Assembly: GCA_018268755.1 (NCBI GenBank)
Contig: JAFDVW010000013.1
Location: 1 to 64,000 of the forward strand
Origin: Acidobacteriota bacterium
Lineage (GTDB): Bacteria > Acidobacteriota > Terriglobia > Terriglobales > Acidobacteriaceae
DNA length: 64,000 nt
Direction of reading: 5' to 3'
The stretch's first letter is position 1. Each line of letters begins with the position of its first letter. The notes below the pieces were generated by a model. That model worked only from the letters and a program-made list of their open reading frames with translations, was not told where the DNA came from and did not search any database. Of this stretch, positions 43,310 through 52,387 are shown piece after piece. The position numbers and the translations under genes are program-made.

Positions 43310-43744
43310 TGCCAGACCTCTCGTTGCGTCTTTCTTCGCGAGAAGTGCCCCCTCGGCTGGCGATTCGAAGCCCGAGTACTATCGAAGCCAGTAGGACCCG
43401 AACGACATTTGTTTGCCGGCTCTGAAACTGCTCGCAGAGATTCCCCGGTTTACATAATTGTCGTGGGTACTGTCACAAATATCTGTAACTTGTCCGGTAT
43501 TTCGGGCAAACACTCAATTTCCGCGCAGAAGTGGCGGCTTTCTTGGATCGGAAATAACTGGTTACCCCTGCGATCGTGGTCGGACTTTCGACCACTTCGG
43601 TGTAAATGGGCCGACGGATGGCTCGCCGACCTATCCGAGAATGTTCTGCGAAGCTTGTCGGATTCGCGAACGAAATGGAATCCCTGTGGACAAAGAGTCT
43701 GATTTGCGCCTACCATACCGCAACGCCAACCTGAGCCGTTCCCA
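43310..43744. promoter_or_regulatory. Divergent control region of the two HTH/S24-like genes
   Basis: 435 bases without a supported gene. GTCACA (43472-43477) and TGTAAC (43484-43489), separated by AATATC, form an imperfect palindrome that could be an operator. A frame containing MFCEACRIRERNG was examined but runs into the next gene out of phase. Confidence 0.4.
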
Positions 43745-44563
43745 ATGTTGGCCCAGTCGTCAAGTACCGAAGCTGGCAAGCGTCTCCGCGCCAAGCGCGA
43801 GCAGCGGCATTTGTCCATCCGCGACGTCGAGCGATTCAGCCGACGGATTGTAGAGGAAAAGAAGAACCCGGCTTACCTTGTGCCTCACAACTGGGTAAGC
43901 GACCTCGAAAACGGGAGGTCCAAACCGCGCCTGGCGAAGTTCCACAGCCTCAGCCTCATCTACGGATGCGATATCACCGAAATCCTGTCGCTCTTCGGGC
44001 TCAACATCAGCGATCTGGACCATGAGCAAGGGTTAATTGTGTTGCCGCACACACACCTCAGCGGAAGAGCTATTTCGCTCGTACAGCCGATGGTGTCGCC
44101 TTCCATGAAGTTGCCAGACCAGGTTCTGTTGGAACGGACGAATCTCGTCCATCGGATGTTCCAGGGCTTGGGCGAAATGCCTCTCTTTCTGGCGCAGCAC
44201 GCCGGAACACGCGACGTACTTTATGGGTACGTAGGAACCGAGGACTACACGCTCGATCCTCTGATCCGTCCCGGCGCATTCGTCCAGATTGATCCCCATC
44301 AAAACAAGGTCATTAAGGGTACTTGGCCGAGCGAACACGACCGCCCTGTCTATTTCGTCGAACTTAGGGACGATCGCTACGCCTGTAGTTGGTGCGACCA
44401 CGAAGGCAGCCGCTTGCTTTTAGTCCCATCACCCAAATCGCCAGTGCCGATTCGCTATCTTCGTTATCCTCAGGACGCCGAGATCGTAGGCCGCGTTACG
44501 GGAATTGCGATGCGAATCGCCCAGTTCGAGCCGGGTTCCATTGAGGACACTCGGAAAATATGA
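43745..44563 (+). CDS. HTH/S24-like regulator (272 aa)
   Basis: The N-terminus is an XRE-like helix-turn-helix: GKRLRAKREQRHLSIRDVERFSRRI then NWVSDLENGRSKPRLAKF. The C-terminal half (DYTLDPLIRPGAFVQIDPHQNKV then DRPVYFVELRDDRYACSWCDHEG and RYPQDAEIVGRVTGIAMRI) resembles the beta-barrel S24/signal-peptidase-like fold without a clear Ser-Lys dyad. A Cys-x2-Cys pair (SWCDH only one Cys here, CGCC in the paralogue) is not conserved. It is divergent from and paralogous to the larger regulator. Confidence 0.75.
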   Translation: MLAQSSSTEAGKRLRAKREQRHLSIRDVERFSRRIVEEKKNPAYLVPHNWVSDLENGRSKPRLAKFHSLSLIYGCDITEILSLFGLNISDLDHEQGLIVLPHTHLSGRAISLVQPMVSPSMKLPDQVLLERTNLVHRMFQGLGEMPLFLAQHAGTRDVLYGYVGTEDYTLDPLIRPGAFVQIDPHQNKVIKGTWPSEHDRPVYFVELRDDRYACSWCDHEGSRLLLVPSPKSPVPIRYLRYPQDAEIVGRVTGIAMRIAQFEPGSIEDTRKI

Positions 44564-44569
44564 CTCGCA

Positions 44570-44929
44570 TTGATGCTCCTTCAGGTGAGAAGGAGGAGAG
44601 TGCGAATCGAATTGCCAGTGCGCGTCACGATGTTTTCAGTTGCCAGCGAAGGCCAGGTGATACTGGGTGGGAAAACACGATCTACTGGCGGCACCCCCTG
44701 GTCTTCATCCATAAAAGTGAGCGTAGGTGCCCTTGCGTTGTCGAAAGCGTTTCCGGAGCTCGCCAACGGCTCCAAGAAGAGGATCCGGGACTTGATGCAT
44801 CTTCTATTCGAGCACGCAATCCGCTACGAGTGGGGTGACCGTAATCCCTTCCGCTCCATTGTGCGAGAAAGCAATCATCTTTCAAGTGCCTGGCGGTCCC
44901 ATTGGCCAAGGCCCGCGCCGGCTTCATAA
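44570..44929 (+). pseudogene. Tyrosine recombinase core-binding-domain remnant
   Basis: Within this frame, about 44715-44890, the segment LANGSKKRIRDLMHLLFEHAIRYEWGDRNPFRSIVRES is the SAM-like core-binding domain of phage integrases (usual K.kIr.lm..lf.hAirwe...NPi..VR.S). The catalytic domain does not follow, because the sequence enters the minus-strand DUF5996 gene. It is therefore a broken integrase, complementary in content to the C-terminal remnant at 17747-18121. Confidence 0.65.
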
Positions 44930-45783
44930 GTACTGCGGCAAAATTGCAGGAGGTTCGAAACAGGCGACGGTGCAGTGCGAATGGCGTCGTACATCAAGAC
45001 AAATTCTCCCAGCCGGGGATCGAAAAAAGCGCCATTAGGTCCGACTGGAGCTTCCCGGAAACCCCGGGGCTCGGGCACAGTATAGGAGTAGAACGCTGCC
45101 GCTTTGATATCCCCTCCCCCAGGCCAAAAACCTACGCTGCTCACTTCATGGGAATAGGCTTCGCGAGTGATGGCGTCGGCGCCTGGCCTGTCCGGAGCAC
45201 GACGGCCAGAGAAGCGGCTGACCGCGAGATCGAAACTTCCCCAGAAGAAATGTACTGGACTGCATTTTCCGCGAAACCCTGACCTGAACTGGTTCAAGAC
45301 CGTGTCCACGGACAGCAGGACTCTCCAGAATCTCTGCACGTAGTCCGGATCGTAGGAAGCATGAGTGCGGTCCTGGTCGAAAGGTATGGGATCAGCGACT
45401 TCCACCGGCATTCTCCAGATTTTGACCTCGATGCCGGCGGATTTCAGCATTTGCATGAACTCCTGATAGAAGTCAGCCACGGAGCGGGCCCTCAGGGCAA
45501 GCGTCTGAACGCGCCCGTCACTTCCTTCAAAGACAAGTTGGTGCCGTAGAAAATCAAATCTCAACTCGAATGACTTCTCGCCATATGGGATGCGCGACGT
45601 GGTGAGGCCGCGTGAAGTTACGTAAAGCGGTACATTCCACCAGTGATTGATCAGGGGTGTGAGCGCCAAGCGAACCTTGCCAACGCACTGGGTCCACATG
45701 TGCAGTGTGGCATACGTATCCTTCCAAGAGTCGAGCGGCAGAGCGGGCCAGCATTCGGGCTTATCGGCTTGAGTCACTCTCAT
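44875..45783 (-). CDS. DUF5996 family protein
   Basis: 302 residues matching the family opening WPALPLDSWKDTYATLHMWTQ and internal landmarks NHWWNVPLYVTSRGL, FDFLRHQL, HFFWGSFDLAVSRFSGR, HEVSSVGFWPGGG and AAFYSYTVPEP. The protein is cytosolic with many aromatic residues; its activity is unknown. It is a monocistronic gene on the minus strand whose 3' end overlaps the integrase remnant. Family assignment is firm, function is not. Confidence 0.82.
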   Translation of the reverse strand: MRVTQADKPECWPALPLDSWKDTYATLHMWTQCVGKVRLALTPLINHWWNVPLYVTSRGLTTSRIPYGEKSFELRFDFLRHQLVFEGSDGRVQTLALRARSVADFYQEFMQMLKSAGIEVKIWRMPVEVADPIPFDQDRTHASYDPDYVQRFWRVLLSVDTVLNQFRSGFRGKCSPVHFFWGSFDLAVSRFSGRRAPDRPGADAITREAYSHEVSSVGFWPGGGDIKAAAFYSYTVPEPRGFREAPVGPNGAFFDPRLGEFVLMYDAIRTAPSPVSNLLQFCRSTYEAGAGLGQWDRQALER

Positions 45784-46106
45784 CCTCCGTAGGCGGGATC
45801 ACGAGGCCGACACTCTATTACCATGATTCCCGTATGAGAGCATTCTAAGGCAATGCTTCCAAGTGAGCTAAAACAAGCAGTGTCCGTAGTAGAGGTTGCG
45901 CGGCGCTGCGATGATAATGACCGACTGAAGCTCCTCGCCTTTCCTATGGCCGTGAGATCAGACCCTCATCTGAAGGTCGGCCACATCTGAGAGCAAATCG
46001 TCTCCAGCAAGAAACGAGAAAAAGTTGAGCAAAAGGGAAACGCTTGTTCACGAATATAATCACAGCCTTAAGGGAATCCGACGCTGGGCCGCACTAGGAA
46101 CATAAC
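45784..46106. other. Intergenic stretch without supported gene
   Basis: 323 bases. A 45-codon frame from ATG 45853 to 45990 lacks a ribosome binding site and recognisable sequence. The DUF5996 promoter should lie at its left end. Confidence 0.35.
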
Positions 46107-46760
46107 TCAAAGCAAGTGGCAAACCTCTGAGAAATCAAGGCGCGGGGCACGTGGGCGCACCACGGCAGGGTCACCATGGCCAATGTTGCATAGAAACTTG
46201 GATTTGATCGTTCCCGGCACGTATTCTTCGCACATCCCCGCGCGTTCGACGCCAGCCTCGAAAAACTCCACATCAACCTTGGCATTATCAAAGCCGGACA
46301 TTGGGCCGCAGTCCAGCCCAAGCGCACGAGCAGCAATGATCAGATACGCGCCCTGTAGCGTGCTGTTCCGCTTCGCCGTCACTTCTGCCAGTTCCGCGTT
46401 GTTTGCGAACAAGTCTCGGAATCCGGGGTTGTGAGGAGCCAACTTCGGCAGCTTCTCATAAAAACGAAGGTCGTAAGCGACAATCACCGTCACCGGCGCA
46501 GACATTGTTTTCTTCAGATTGCCAGGAGCAAGTGCTGGACGCAGGCGCTCTTTCGCAGCCTTCGTCTGCAGAAACAAGAACCGAGCGGGGCTTGAATTGG
46601 CGCTGGTTGGCCCCCACTTCATCAGATCGTAGAGTGCGTGAAGAGTCTCATCTGAAACAGGCTTGTCCAGCCAGCCGTTGTGAGTCCGGGCCGTGCGAAA
46701 AACAACATCAAGGGCATCATCGCTCAGGCCGGGATGGAGCGTCGGCGACTGTTGGCTCAT
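46107..46760 (-). CDS. rutE: Malonic semialdehyde reductase / nitroreductase, RutE-like
   Basis: 217 residues with the RutE/nitroreductase pattern: [85 protein letters not shown] and FLCNIGHGD. These enzymes bind FMN and use NAD(P)H; RutE reduces malonic semialdehyde in pyrimidine breakdown. No other rut gene lies nearby, so a generic nitro- or aldehyde-reducing role is equally likely. Start ATG at the complement of 46758-46760. Confidence 0.88.
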   Translation of the reverse strand: MSQQSPTLHPGLSDDALDVVFRTARTHNGWLDKPVSDETLHALYDLMKWGPTSANSSPARFLFLQTKAAKERLRPALAPGNLKKTMSAPVTVIVAYDLRFYEKLPKLAPHNPGFRDLFANNAELAEVTAKRNSTLQGAYLIIAARALGLDCGPMSGFDNAKVDVEFFEAGVERAGMCEEYVPGTIKSKFLCNIGHGDPAVVRPRAPRLDFSEVCHLL

Positions 46761-47118
46761 GGCGAAAGTCCTCCGTACGGTTCTACCATGCTCTGTCTCT
46801 TCTGCGAGTATGATCTCGTGGCTAGGTTCTGGCAGTTAGTGTGGAATCACGGGGGAGACCGCCATGAACTCAGAAACGAGATTTGCTCTTGTCCGCAGTA
46901 CAGCCATCTTCCCCGAATGGTTCGGTCCAATTCTGGGATGGAGGTGAAGGTACAAGCCGGATTCGAACGAATAATATCGGTTGACGCAGCCCGAACAGGA
47001 CGACAGACTGATGTCCACATCAGTACAGACAGAGACCAGGTTCGCGTCCAGCGTATAATCGGCCCCGCAGGGAGCGGAGCAACGCCCCTGCCACCGCGAT
47101 CACCGCAACGGTACCTCG
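46761..47118. other. Gap upstream of the M20 gene
   Basis: 358 bases between divergent genes. A 27-codon frame from ATG 46864 follows GGGGGAGACC, but its product is not recognisable, so I do not call it. No palindrome seen. Confidence 0.35.
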
Positions 47119-48347
47119 ATGAATCTTCCGTCGCTACTCCCAGATCTAGAAACCTTGTACAAGGACGTTCACGCTCATCCCGAGTTATCCATGCGGGAGA
47201 GCCGTACTGCCGGGCTTGCCGCGAATCGTTTGCGCGCTGCCGGTTTCGAAGTGACTTCAGGCATCGGGAAAACCGGGGTCGTGGGCCTGCTGCGTAATGG
47301 TGATGGACCGACGGTCATGCTTCGTGCCGACATGGACGCGTTGCCAGTAGAAGAGGCGACGGGCTTACCTTATGCGAGCCAAGCGACCGGGACGGGTGAA
47401 GACGGAAAGTCGGTAAGGGTGATGCATGCTTGCGGCCATGATATGCACGTCACCTGGCTCGTCGGTGCTTCCACCCTATTGGCTCAGACTCGCGAGGCTT
47501 GGCGTGGAACGGTGATGGCATTGTTTCAGCCAGCGGAAGAGACTGGCGCTGGAGCCCGCGCGATGATTGACGACGGTCTTTTCCGCCGGTTCCCGAAGCC
47601 CGAGGCGATCCTGGGCCAGCATGTGATGGTTGGGGCCGCGGGCGTAATCGGTTGGAGATCGGGAGTTGTAACGTCCGCAGGGGATAGTCTGCAAATCCGG
47701 CTCTTCGGACGCGGAGCGCACGGCTCTATGCCGGAGGCTAGCATCGACCCTGTGGTAATGGCGGCATCGACTGTTCTGCGCTTGCAGACGATCGTCTCGC
47801 GCGAAGTCGCCGCGACCGAGTCGGCTGTGATTACGGTGGGAACCTTGCAAGCGGGCACGAAGGAAAACGTGATTCCCGACGAAGCAATCATCAAATTGAA
47901 TGTGAGGACATTCGACGAAGGTGTTCGCAAACGAGTGCTTACGGCCATCGAACGAATCGTCAACGCAGAGGCTGAGGCATCCGGAGCACTGAAGAAGCCG
48001 GAGATCACCCCTCTAGATCGCTATGCGTTGGTCAGGAATGACCCTGAGGCGACGAACCGAGTGGTGACAGCATTTCGTGGGCATTTTGGCAACGAACGCC
48101 TCCGGGAAGTTAGGCCTACCTCCGCCAGCGAAGATTTCGGATCGTTTGGTTCGGAGTGGCACGCCCCCTCGGTGTTTTGGTTTGTTGGAGGCACAGACCA
48201 GATACCTACACGAAGGCGAAACAAGCGGGCCGGCTTACCGACATTCCGACCAATCACAACCCACGCTTCGCTCCCGTCATCCACCCAACTCTCGAAACCG
48301 GAGTGGAGGCAATGGTGGTGGGCGCACAGGCCTGGCTATCACGATGA
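47119..48347 (+). pseudogene. M20 family amidohydrolase, broken by a one-base deletion
   Basis: A hippurate hydrolase-like M20D protein: HPELSMRESRTA, RADMDALPVEE, HACGHDMHV (metal ligands), FQPAEETGAGA, GRGAHGSMPE. At 48196-48199 the frame reads GGC ACA GAC CAG, where relatives encode GGTDPDTY; adding one C restores it. The remaining frame then gives DTYTKAKQAGRL...NHNPRF...GAQAWLSR to a TGA at 48345-48347. As written, translation stays open to 49392 in a nonsense tail and loses the metal-binding His of NHNPRF. Either the gene is inactive or the base is a sequencing error. The restored stop overlaps the next ATG (ATGA), which supports the repair. Confidence 0.85.
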
Positions 48348-49000
48348 TCATGCAACCTACGGAGGGTGTGGTTGTCAGCTTACTGCTGCGAATCTTCGAT
48401 CTGATCGGAACCTTTGTTTTCGCCATAAGCGGTGCCGTAGCAGGTGCCAAACACAGGCTAGACCTCTTTGGGGTTCTTGTACTGTCGTTCGCGGCAGCGA
48501 CGTCTGGGGGGATCACCCGCGATGTCTTGATTGGCGCAATTCCGCCTGCGTCCATTCACGACTGGAAGTACGTCGGAGTATCTGTTTTGGCTGGGATCGT
48601 CACTTTCTTTTGGTACGACAAGATAGGTCGGTTCCGAAACGCCGTGCTCATCTTCGACGCCGCCGGCCTTGCACTTTTCGCGGTCTCAGGAGCGGGCAAG
48701 GCGCTTGCCTATCATTTGGGTCCGGTTCCGGCTGCCTTGTTGGGAATGGTCACAGGTATCGGCGGCGGAGTGGTACGAGACATCCTGGTATCGGAGGTCC
48801 CGGCCGTCTTCCGAACCGACGTATACGCCCTGGCCGCTCTGGCGGGATCGAGCATCTTTGTTGCAGGGGCGTACCTGCATTTGCCAATTCCTTTGGTAGC
48901 CATCGTGAGCGCCGTGTTGTGCTTTGCGATCCGGATGATTGCCATTCACCGCAAGTGGCAGATTCCGGTTGCGAAATCGCTCGATCCTCCGCATCAGTAA
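48344..49000 (+). CDS. TRIC-type cation channel family protein (UPF0126)
   Basis: About 218 residues from ATG 48344, overlapping the repaired M20 stop; ATG 48350 is an alternative. Two similar three-helix repeats are visible, each with a GG motif: FAAATSGGITRDVLIG and MVTGIGGGVVRDILV. Roughly seven membrane segments follow. Bacterial homologues form trimeric monovalent-cation channels. The pairing with an amidohydrolase seems coincidental or reflects a transport/degradation unit; no evidence decides this. Confidence 0.88.
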   Translation: MIMQPTEGVVVSLLLRIFDLIGTFVFAISGAVAGAKHRLDLFGVLVLSFAAATSGGITRDVLIGAIPPASIHDWKYVGVSVLAGIVTFFWYDKIGRFRNAVLIFDAAGLALFAVSGAGKALAYHLGPVPAALLGMVTGIGGGVVRDILVSEVPAVFRTDVYALAALAGSSIFVAGAYLHLPIPLVAIVSAVLCFAIRMIAIHRKWQIPVAKSLDPPHQ

Positions 49001-49041
49001 CAAGGGAATCTTCCTGCGTCGATCGCAAACAACGATCTTGG

Positions 49042-49374
49042 TCATTGCACCTTGCTTACATGCGGGTCGTCCTGTGGGTCTGGAGTGGGGTCCTCTACGG
49101 CAATCACCGGTGCAGTACTGTGTTTTCTGACCGGTTTCGTCAGCGGTGCGAGGCTGATCCCGTCACGAAAGTTGAATCGAAGCGAGTGCTTCGCGGAGCA
49201 CTGTTCGCACAGCCAGAAGAAGACAGTGGCATGCGATGGTTTCAAACCGCAGATGGCGTTGGGGACATCGCTACAGGGAGTGGTCGGGTGCCTGATATCG
49301 AACCGGTACAACCGTCCGCCTCTCAGGTAATGAAACGGCCGCATACAATCCGGGTTGGCACAGTGCGAAATCAT
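49042..49374 (-). CDS. Small cysteine-rich, zinc-ribbon-like protein
   Basis: About 110 residues from the ATG complementary to 49372-49374 (MISHCANPDC). Two cysteine pairs, CANPDC and CEQC, flank a beta-rich middle with RLYRFDIRHP, a plausible zinc ribbon. Similar short proteins with a FFWLCEQCS..LTL-type C-terminal half are, to my recollection, common in Acidobacteriota. Function unknown. It is convergent with the TRIC gene. Confidence 0.65.
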   Translation of the reverse strand: MISHCANPDCMRPFHYLRGGRLYRFDIRHPTTPCSDVPNAICGLKPSHATVFFWLCEQCSAKHSLRFNFRDGISLAPLTKPVRKHSTAPVIAVEDPTPDPQDDPHVSKVQ

Positions 49375-49568
49375 GACGACGACTCCTGCTAGCAGTGGAG
49401 GAACCACCCGAGTCTATTTGGCGCTTGCTGAGGCCTAGGGGCAATGGGACAAATGTACTGTCGCGATAACACTGGGATGATTTGGGCGAAAGAACAGAAG
49501 AACAGATTCGTTGCTGACCCGAGGCCCACCGCTCGGGCTAGAGAAGCAGAGAGAGTCCCGCTACCGAC

Positions 49569-50222
49569 TCAGATGAGTTTCCGCTGGATAGCGTTCATGA
49601 CCGCTTCCAGGCGATTGTGGGTGCGCAGTTTCTGGTTGATGTGATGGAGGTGATTGCGGAGGGTTTGCGGGCTGATGCCGAGAATGCGAGCAACCTCATC
49701 ACTATCCTTGCCCTCTGCGAACCTGCGGAGGATATGTTTTTCCTGCTCGGACAATGGAGATATTGGCGCTGCCCGCACAGAACCTTCGCCCACCGAAGTG
49801 AGCTGCTTGGATAGATCGAGCATCTTGTGCGTCAGTTCCTCACTCTTCTTCTGTTCGGTAATGTCATGGGCAAGGTGGATTAAAAGACGGCGGCCGGTGC
49901 GCTGGTTATCGAACACGATTGTGGACATGTTGATCCACAAGCGCTCTCCCGAACGGGTCTTTACGCTCATGTCGAAGTTGGGTATTTCGGTGCTGTTGCC
50001 GGCGCATTCGGCCACGCTGCAGTTCTGATGGCACACACGGGTACCCAATGGCCCCATGCCTTCCAAGATGTCATAGCAGGTCTTGTGGACCGCTTCTGCT
50101 GCCGAATAGCCGAAAAGCTTCTCTGCAGCTTTGTTCCACGACATGATCTTCCCTTCCTCGGTCACCGAGAAAGCCGCGTCCGTGGTTCCTTGGAGCAGCA
50201 CAAATAGTTCACTCTCCAGCAT
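49569..50222 (-). CDS. PAS domain response regulator with LuxR-type HTH
   Basis: 217 residues. The N-terminal PAS domain (TTDAAFSVTEEGKIMSWNKAAEKLFGYSAAEA) contains an unusual cysteine group, CYDI then VCHQNCSVAEC, that could hold an iron-sulphur centre or respond to NO/redox. A short PAC-like stretch (HLAHDITEQKKSEEL) precedes a LuxR helix-turn-helix (LSEQEKHILRRFAEGKDSDEVARILGISPQTLRNHLHHINQKL). It is divergent from nirK, 139 bases away, so it is a candidate regulator of nitrite reduction (inference). Confidence 0.85.
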   Translation of the reverse strand: MLESELFVLLQGTTDAAFSVTEEGKIMSWNKAAEKLFGYSAAEAVHKTCYDILEGMGPLGTRVCHQNCSVAECAGNSTEIPNFDMSVKTRSGERLWINMSTIVFDNQRTGRRLLIHLAHDITEQKKSEELTHKMLDLSKQLTSVGEGSVRAAPISPLSEQEKHILRRFAEGKDSDEVARILGISPQTLRNHLHHINQKLRTHNRLEAVMNAIQRKLI

Positions 50223-50361
50223 TTAGCTGCCTCCGGGACAAATGCGTACGCCCGCAGTACGAATGCTCCATTGAGACCGATCGCCTCCTCGTACAAGTAT
50301 AGGTCAGCTGGCAAACCAAGACCCGAAGAGCGGAACGTAAGCCGGCGGGAAGAGACACGAC

Positions 50362-52293
50362 ATGGCAAGAAGGGCCCATTACGAAATTCTATTCATAAGA
50401 GTCATTCTCAGCATCCTGCTTTTTCCCCTCATGTTCACTGGAGCCAAATCTTCAATGGCACAGGTTGCGGCCAGCCGCAGGCCGGGACCCAAAGCCACTG
50501 CGACTACTGTCGACATCGTCCGCGATCCGGAGGACGTTCCGCCGCCGATTGCGACCCGCGCGCCGACGGTAGTCCATGTGACGCTCGCAGCTGAAGAGGT
50601 AATCGGTCAGTTGGATCCCAGCAGCGGTACTACGTATCGGTATTGGACTTTCAATGGGAAAGTACCTGGCCCGATGATCCGCGTAGAAGAAGGTGACGCG
50701 GTGGAGGTTAATCTTCACAACGATGTCAGCAGCCACATGGTCCATTCGGTCGATTTTCATGCCGCTCTGGGCCCCGGGGGCGGTGCCGCATTCTCGCAGG
50801 TAATTCCGGGACAGTCGAAGACGTTCACATTTCAGGCCACGACACCAGGATTGTTCGTCTATCACTGTGGGACGCCCATGGTTGCCGAACACATTGCCAA
50901 CGGCATGTATGGTCTGATTCTGGTTGAGCCCAGGGGTGGTCTGCCTGATGTGGATCACGAGTATTACATTATGCAGGGCGAGATCTACACCACGGCACCC
51001 AAGGGCAAGGCGGGCCTGCAGCAGTTTAGCGATGCCAAACTCATGGAGGAGAGCCCCGAGTATTTTGTGTTCAATGGGGCGGTCGATGCTCTGACCAAAG
51101 AATACGCGCTACACGCCAAGGTGGGCGAGACGGTGCGAGTCCTGTTCGGCAACGCCGGCCCAAATGACATATCGTCTCTGCATGTGGTCGGCGAAATCTT
51201 CACGCGCGACTATGCCCTTGGTTCGCTGACGTCGCCACCGCTGACCGGTGTACAGACAGCCAGCGTTCCACCAGGTGCTGCGGCTGTCCTCGAGTTCACA
51301 GCCAGTGTGCCAGGACAGTTCACCATGATGGACCATGCCATGGCCCGGATGGCAAAAGGCCTGGTTGCAACGCTGGACGTGACGGGAGCCGGGAATGTCG
51401 CTCTGATGCATGCCGGGCCGGCGTCGCCCGATACGGCCTCTCCAGGATCTACCGCTTGGGTAAGCGGGATGAGCCCTACCGATGCTGCTGCGGGTACCGA
51501 GAACGATCCAGGTTCGACGAATGCAGTCGTCGCCTTCTCCAGATCGAGGGCGGAGAAAGAACAGGGTGATTCCCTCGGAAAGCCGGGCATGGCGATGGAT
51601 ATGGCCAGCGGGAAACCGACGCATGCACGGCACAAGGGACCCACATCGGCCCCCTCAACCGTAACGGCGTCGACCTCCGATCCCATCCCGCTGAATGGGT
51701 GCCTGACTCTATTGAATGACGGGCGGGTGATGCTGCGAGTGGTTCCCTCAGCCAAGACCTACCGTTTGGAGGCACGGCCCTTATTGTTCTCAGAAAATGC
51801 GAACCGCCTGGTGCATGTTACCGGGCGCTTCGGCAGCGTCGTCGCCGTGGAGGATCCACGAATTCCCAGCTTCGTCGTGGATACGGTGGAAGCATTGGCA
51901 CCGAACTGCTCCGCTAAGATAACTCCTGCCATGCTTCGAAAAGCACTGCAAAAATCGGCAACCGCAGAGAAAGGCACGGTGAACATGAGCGACATGGCGT
52001 TTCTGCCGGCGACGATCACGGTTAACGTCGGCCAGACTGTAGTTTGGAAGAACTCTTCGCAGGTCATCCACAATGTGGTCGGCGATGCCAGTAAGGCACT
52101 GAATGTGGCTGACGTAAAGCTTCCTCCCGGCGTGAAACCCTTTGATTCGAACTTCCTGCAACCCGGTCAGACTTTTGCCCGTGTTTTCACAGTGCCAGGA
52201 GTCTACCGGTACGTCTGCACTCTGCATGAAGCCAACGGCATGAAGGGAGTCGTCATTGTCAGACCATCCCAGCTGTTGGCAGAGCGTAAATAG
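50362..52293 (+). CDS. nirK: Copper nitrite reductase with C-terminal cupredoxin domain
   Basis: 643 residues, longer than the ~340-380 usual for NirK. A signal peptide (1 to ~33) is followed by two cupredoxin domains. Type 1/2 copper ligands are visible in HSVDFHAA, FVYHCGTP, VAEHIANGM and MMDHAMARM; the catalytic Asp is in VDFH. A linker rich in Ala/Ser/Pro leads to a middle beta segment (about 440-520) and a plastocyanin-like domain (about 545-640) with H in VIHNVV and CTLHEANGM as type 1 site. It reduces nitrite to NO in the periplasm; the extra domain may act as a built-in electron donor. Confidence 0.9.
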   Translation: MARRAHYEILFIRVILSILLFPLMFTGAKSSMAQVAASRRPGPKATATTVDIVRDPEDVPPPIATRAPTVVHVTLAAEEVIGQLDPSSGTTYRYWTFNGKVPGPMIRVEEGDAVEVNLHNDVSSHMVHSVDFHAALGPGGGAAFSQVIPGQSKTFTFQATTPGLFVYHCGTPMVAEHIANGMYGLILVEPRGGLPDVDHEYYIMQGEIYTTAPKGKAGLQQFSDAKLMEESPEYFVFNGAVDALTKEYALHAKVGETVRVLFGNAGPNDISSLHVVGEIFTRDYALGSLTSPPLTGVQTASVPPGAAAVLEFTASVPGQFTMMDHAMARMAKGLVATLDVTGAGNVALMHAGPASPDTASPGSTAWVSGMSPTDAAAGTENDPGSTNAVVAFSRSRAEKEQGDSLGKPGMAMDMASGKPTHARHKGPTSAPSTVTASTSDPIPLNGCLTLLNDGRVMLRVVPSAKTYRLEARPLLFSENANRLVHVTGRFGSVVAVEDPRIPSFVVDTVEALAPNCSAKITPAMLRKALQKSATAEKGTVNMSDMAFLPATITVNVGQTVVWKNSSQVIHNVVGDASKALNVADVKLPPGVKPFDSNFLQPGQTFARVFTVPGVYRYVCTLHEANGMKGVVIVRPSQLLAERK

Positions 52294-52387
52294 CTCGACG
52301 GAGTGTGAAAGCTGAGCCGGCTCATTTCGCACGTCGATCTGGGAAACGCCCTGTGAATCGAATACGACAAAGGGAGAAAATAGAGAG

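Noticed and set aside
43163..43702. Plus-strand 179-codon frame between the HTH/S24-like genes
   Set aside because: It covers the 5' end of the larger regulator in antisense and has no recognisable sequence.
45853..45990. 45-codon plus-strand frame in the gap before the RutE-like gene
   Set aside because: No ribosome binding site, no family and no conserved neighbour.
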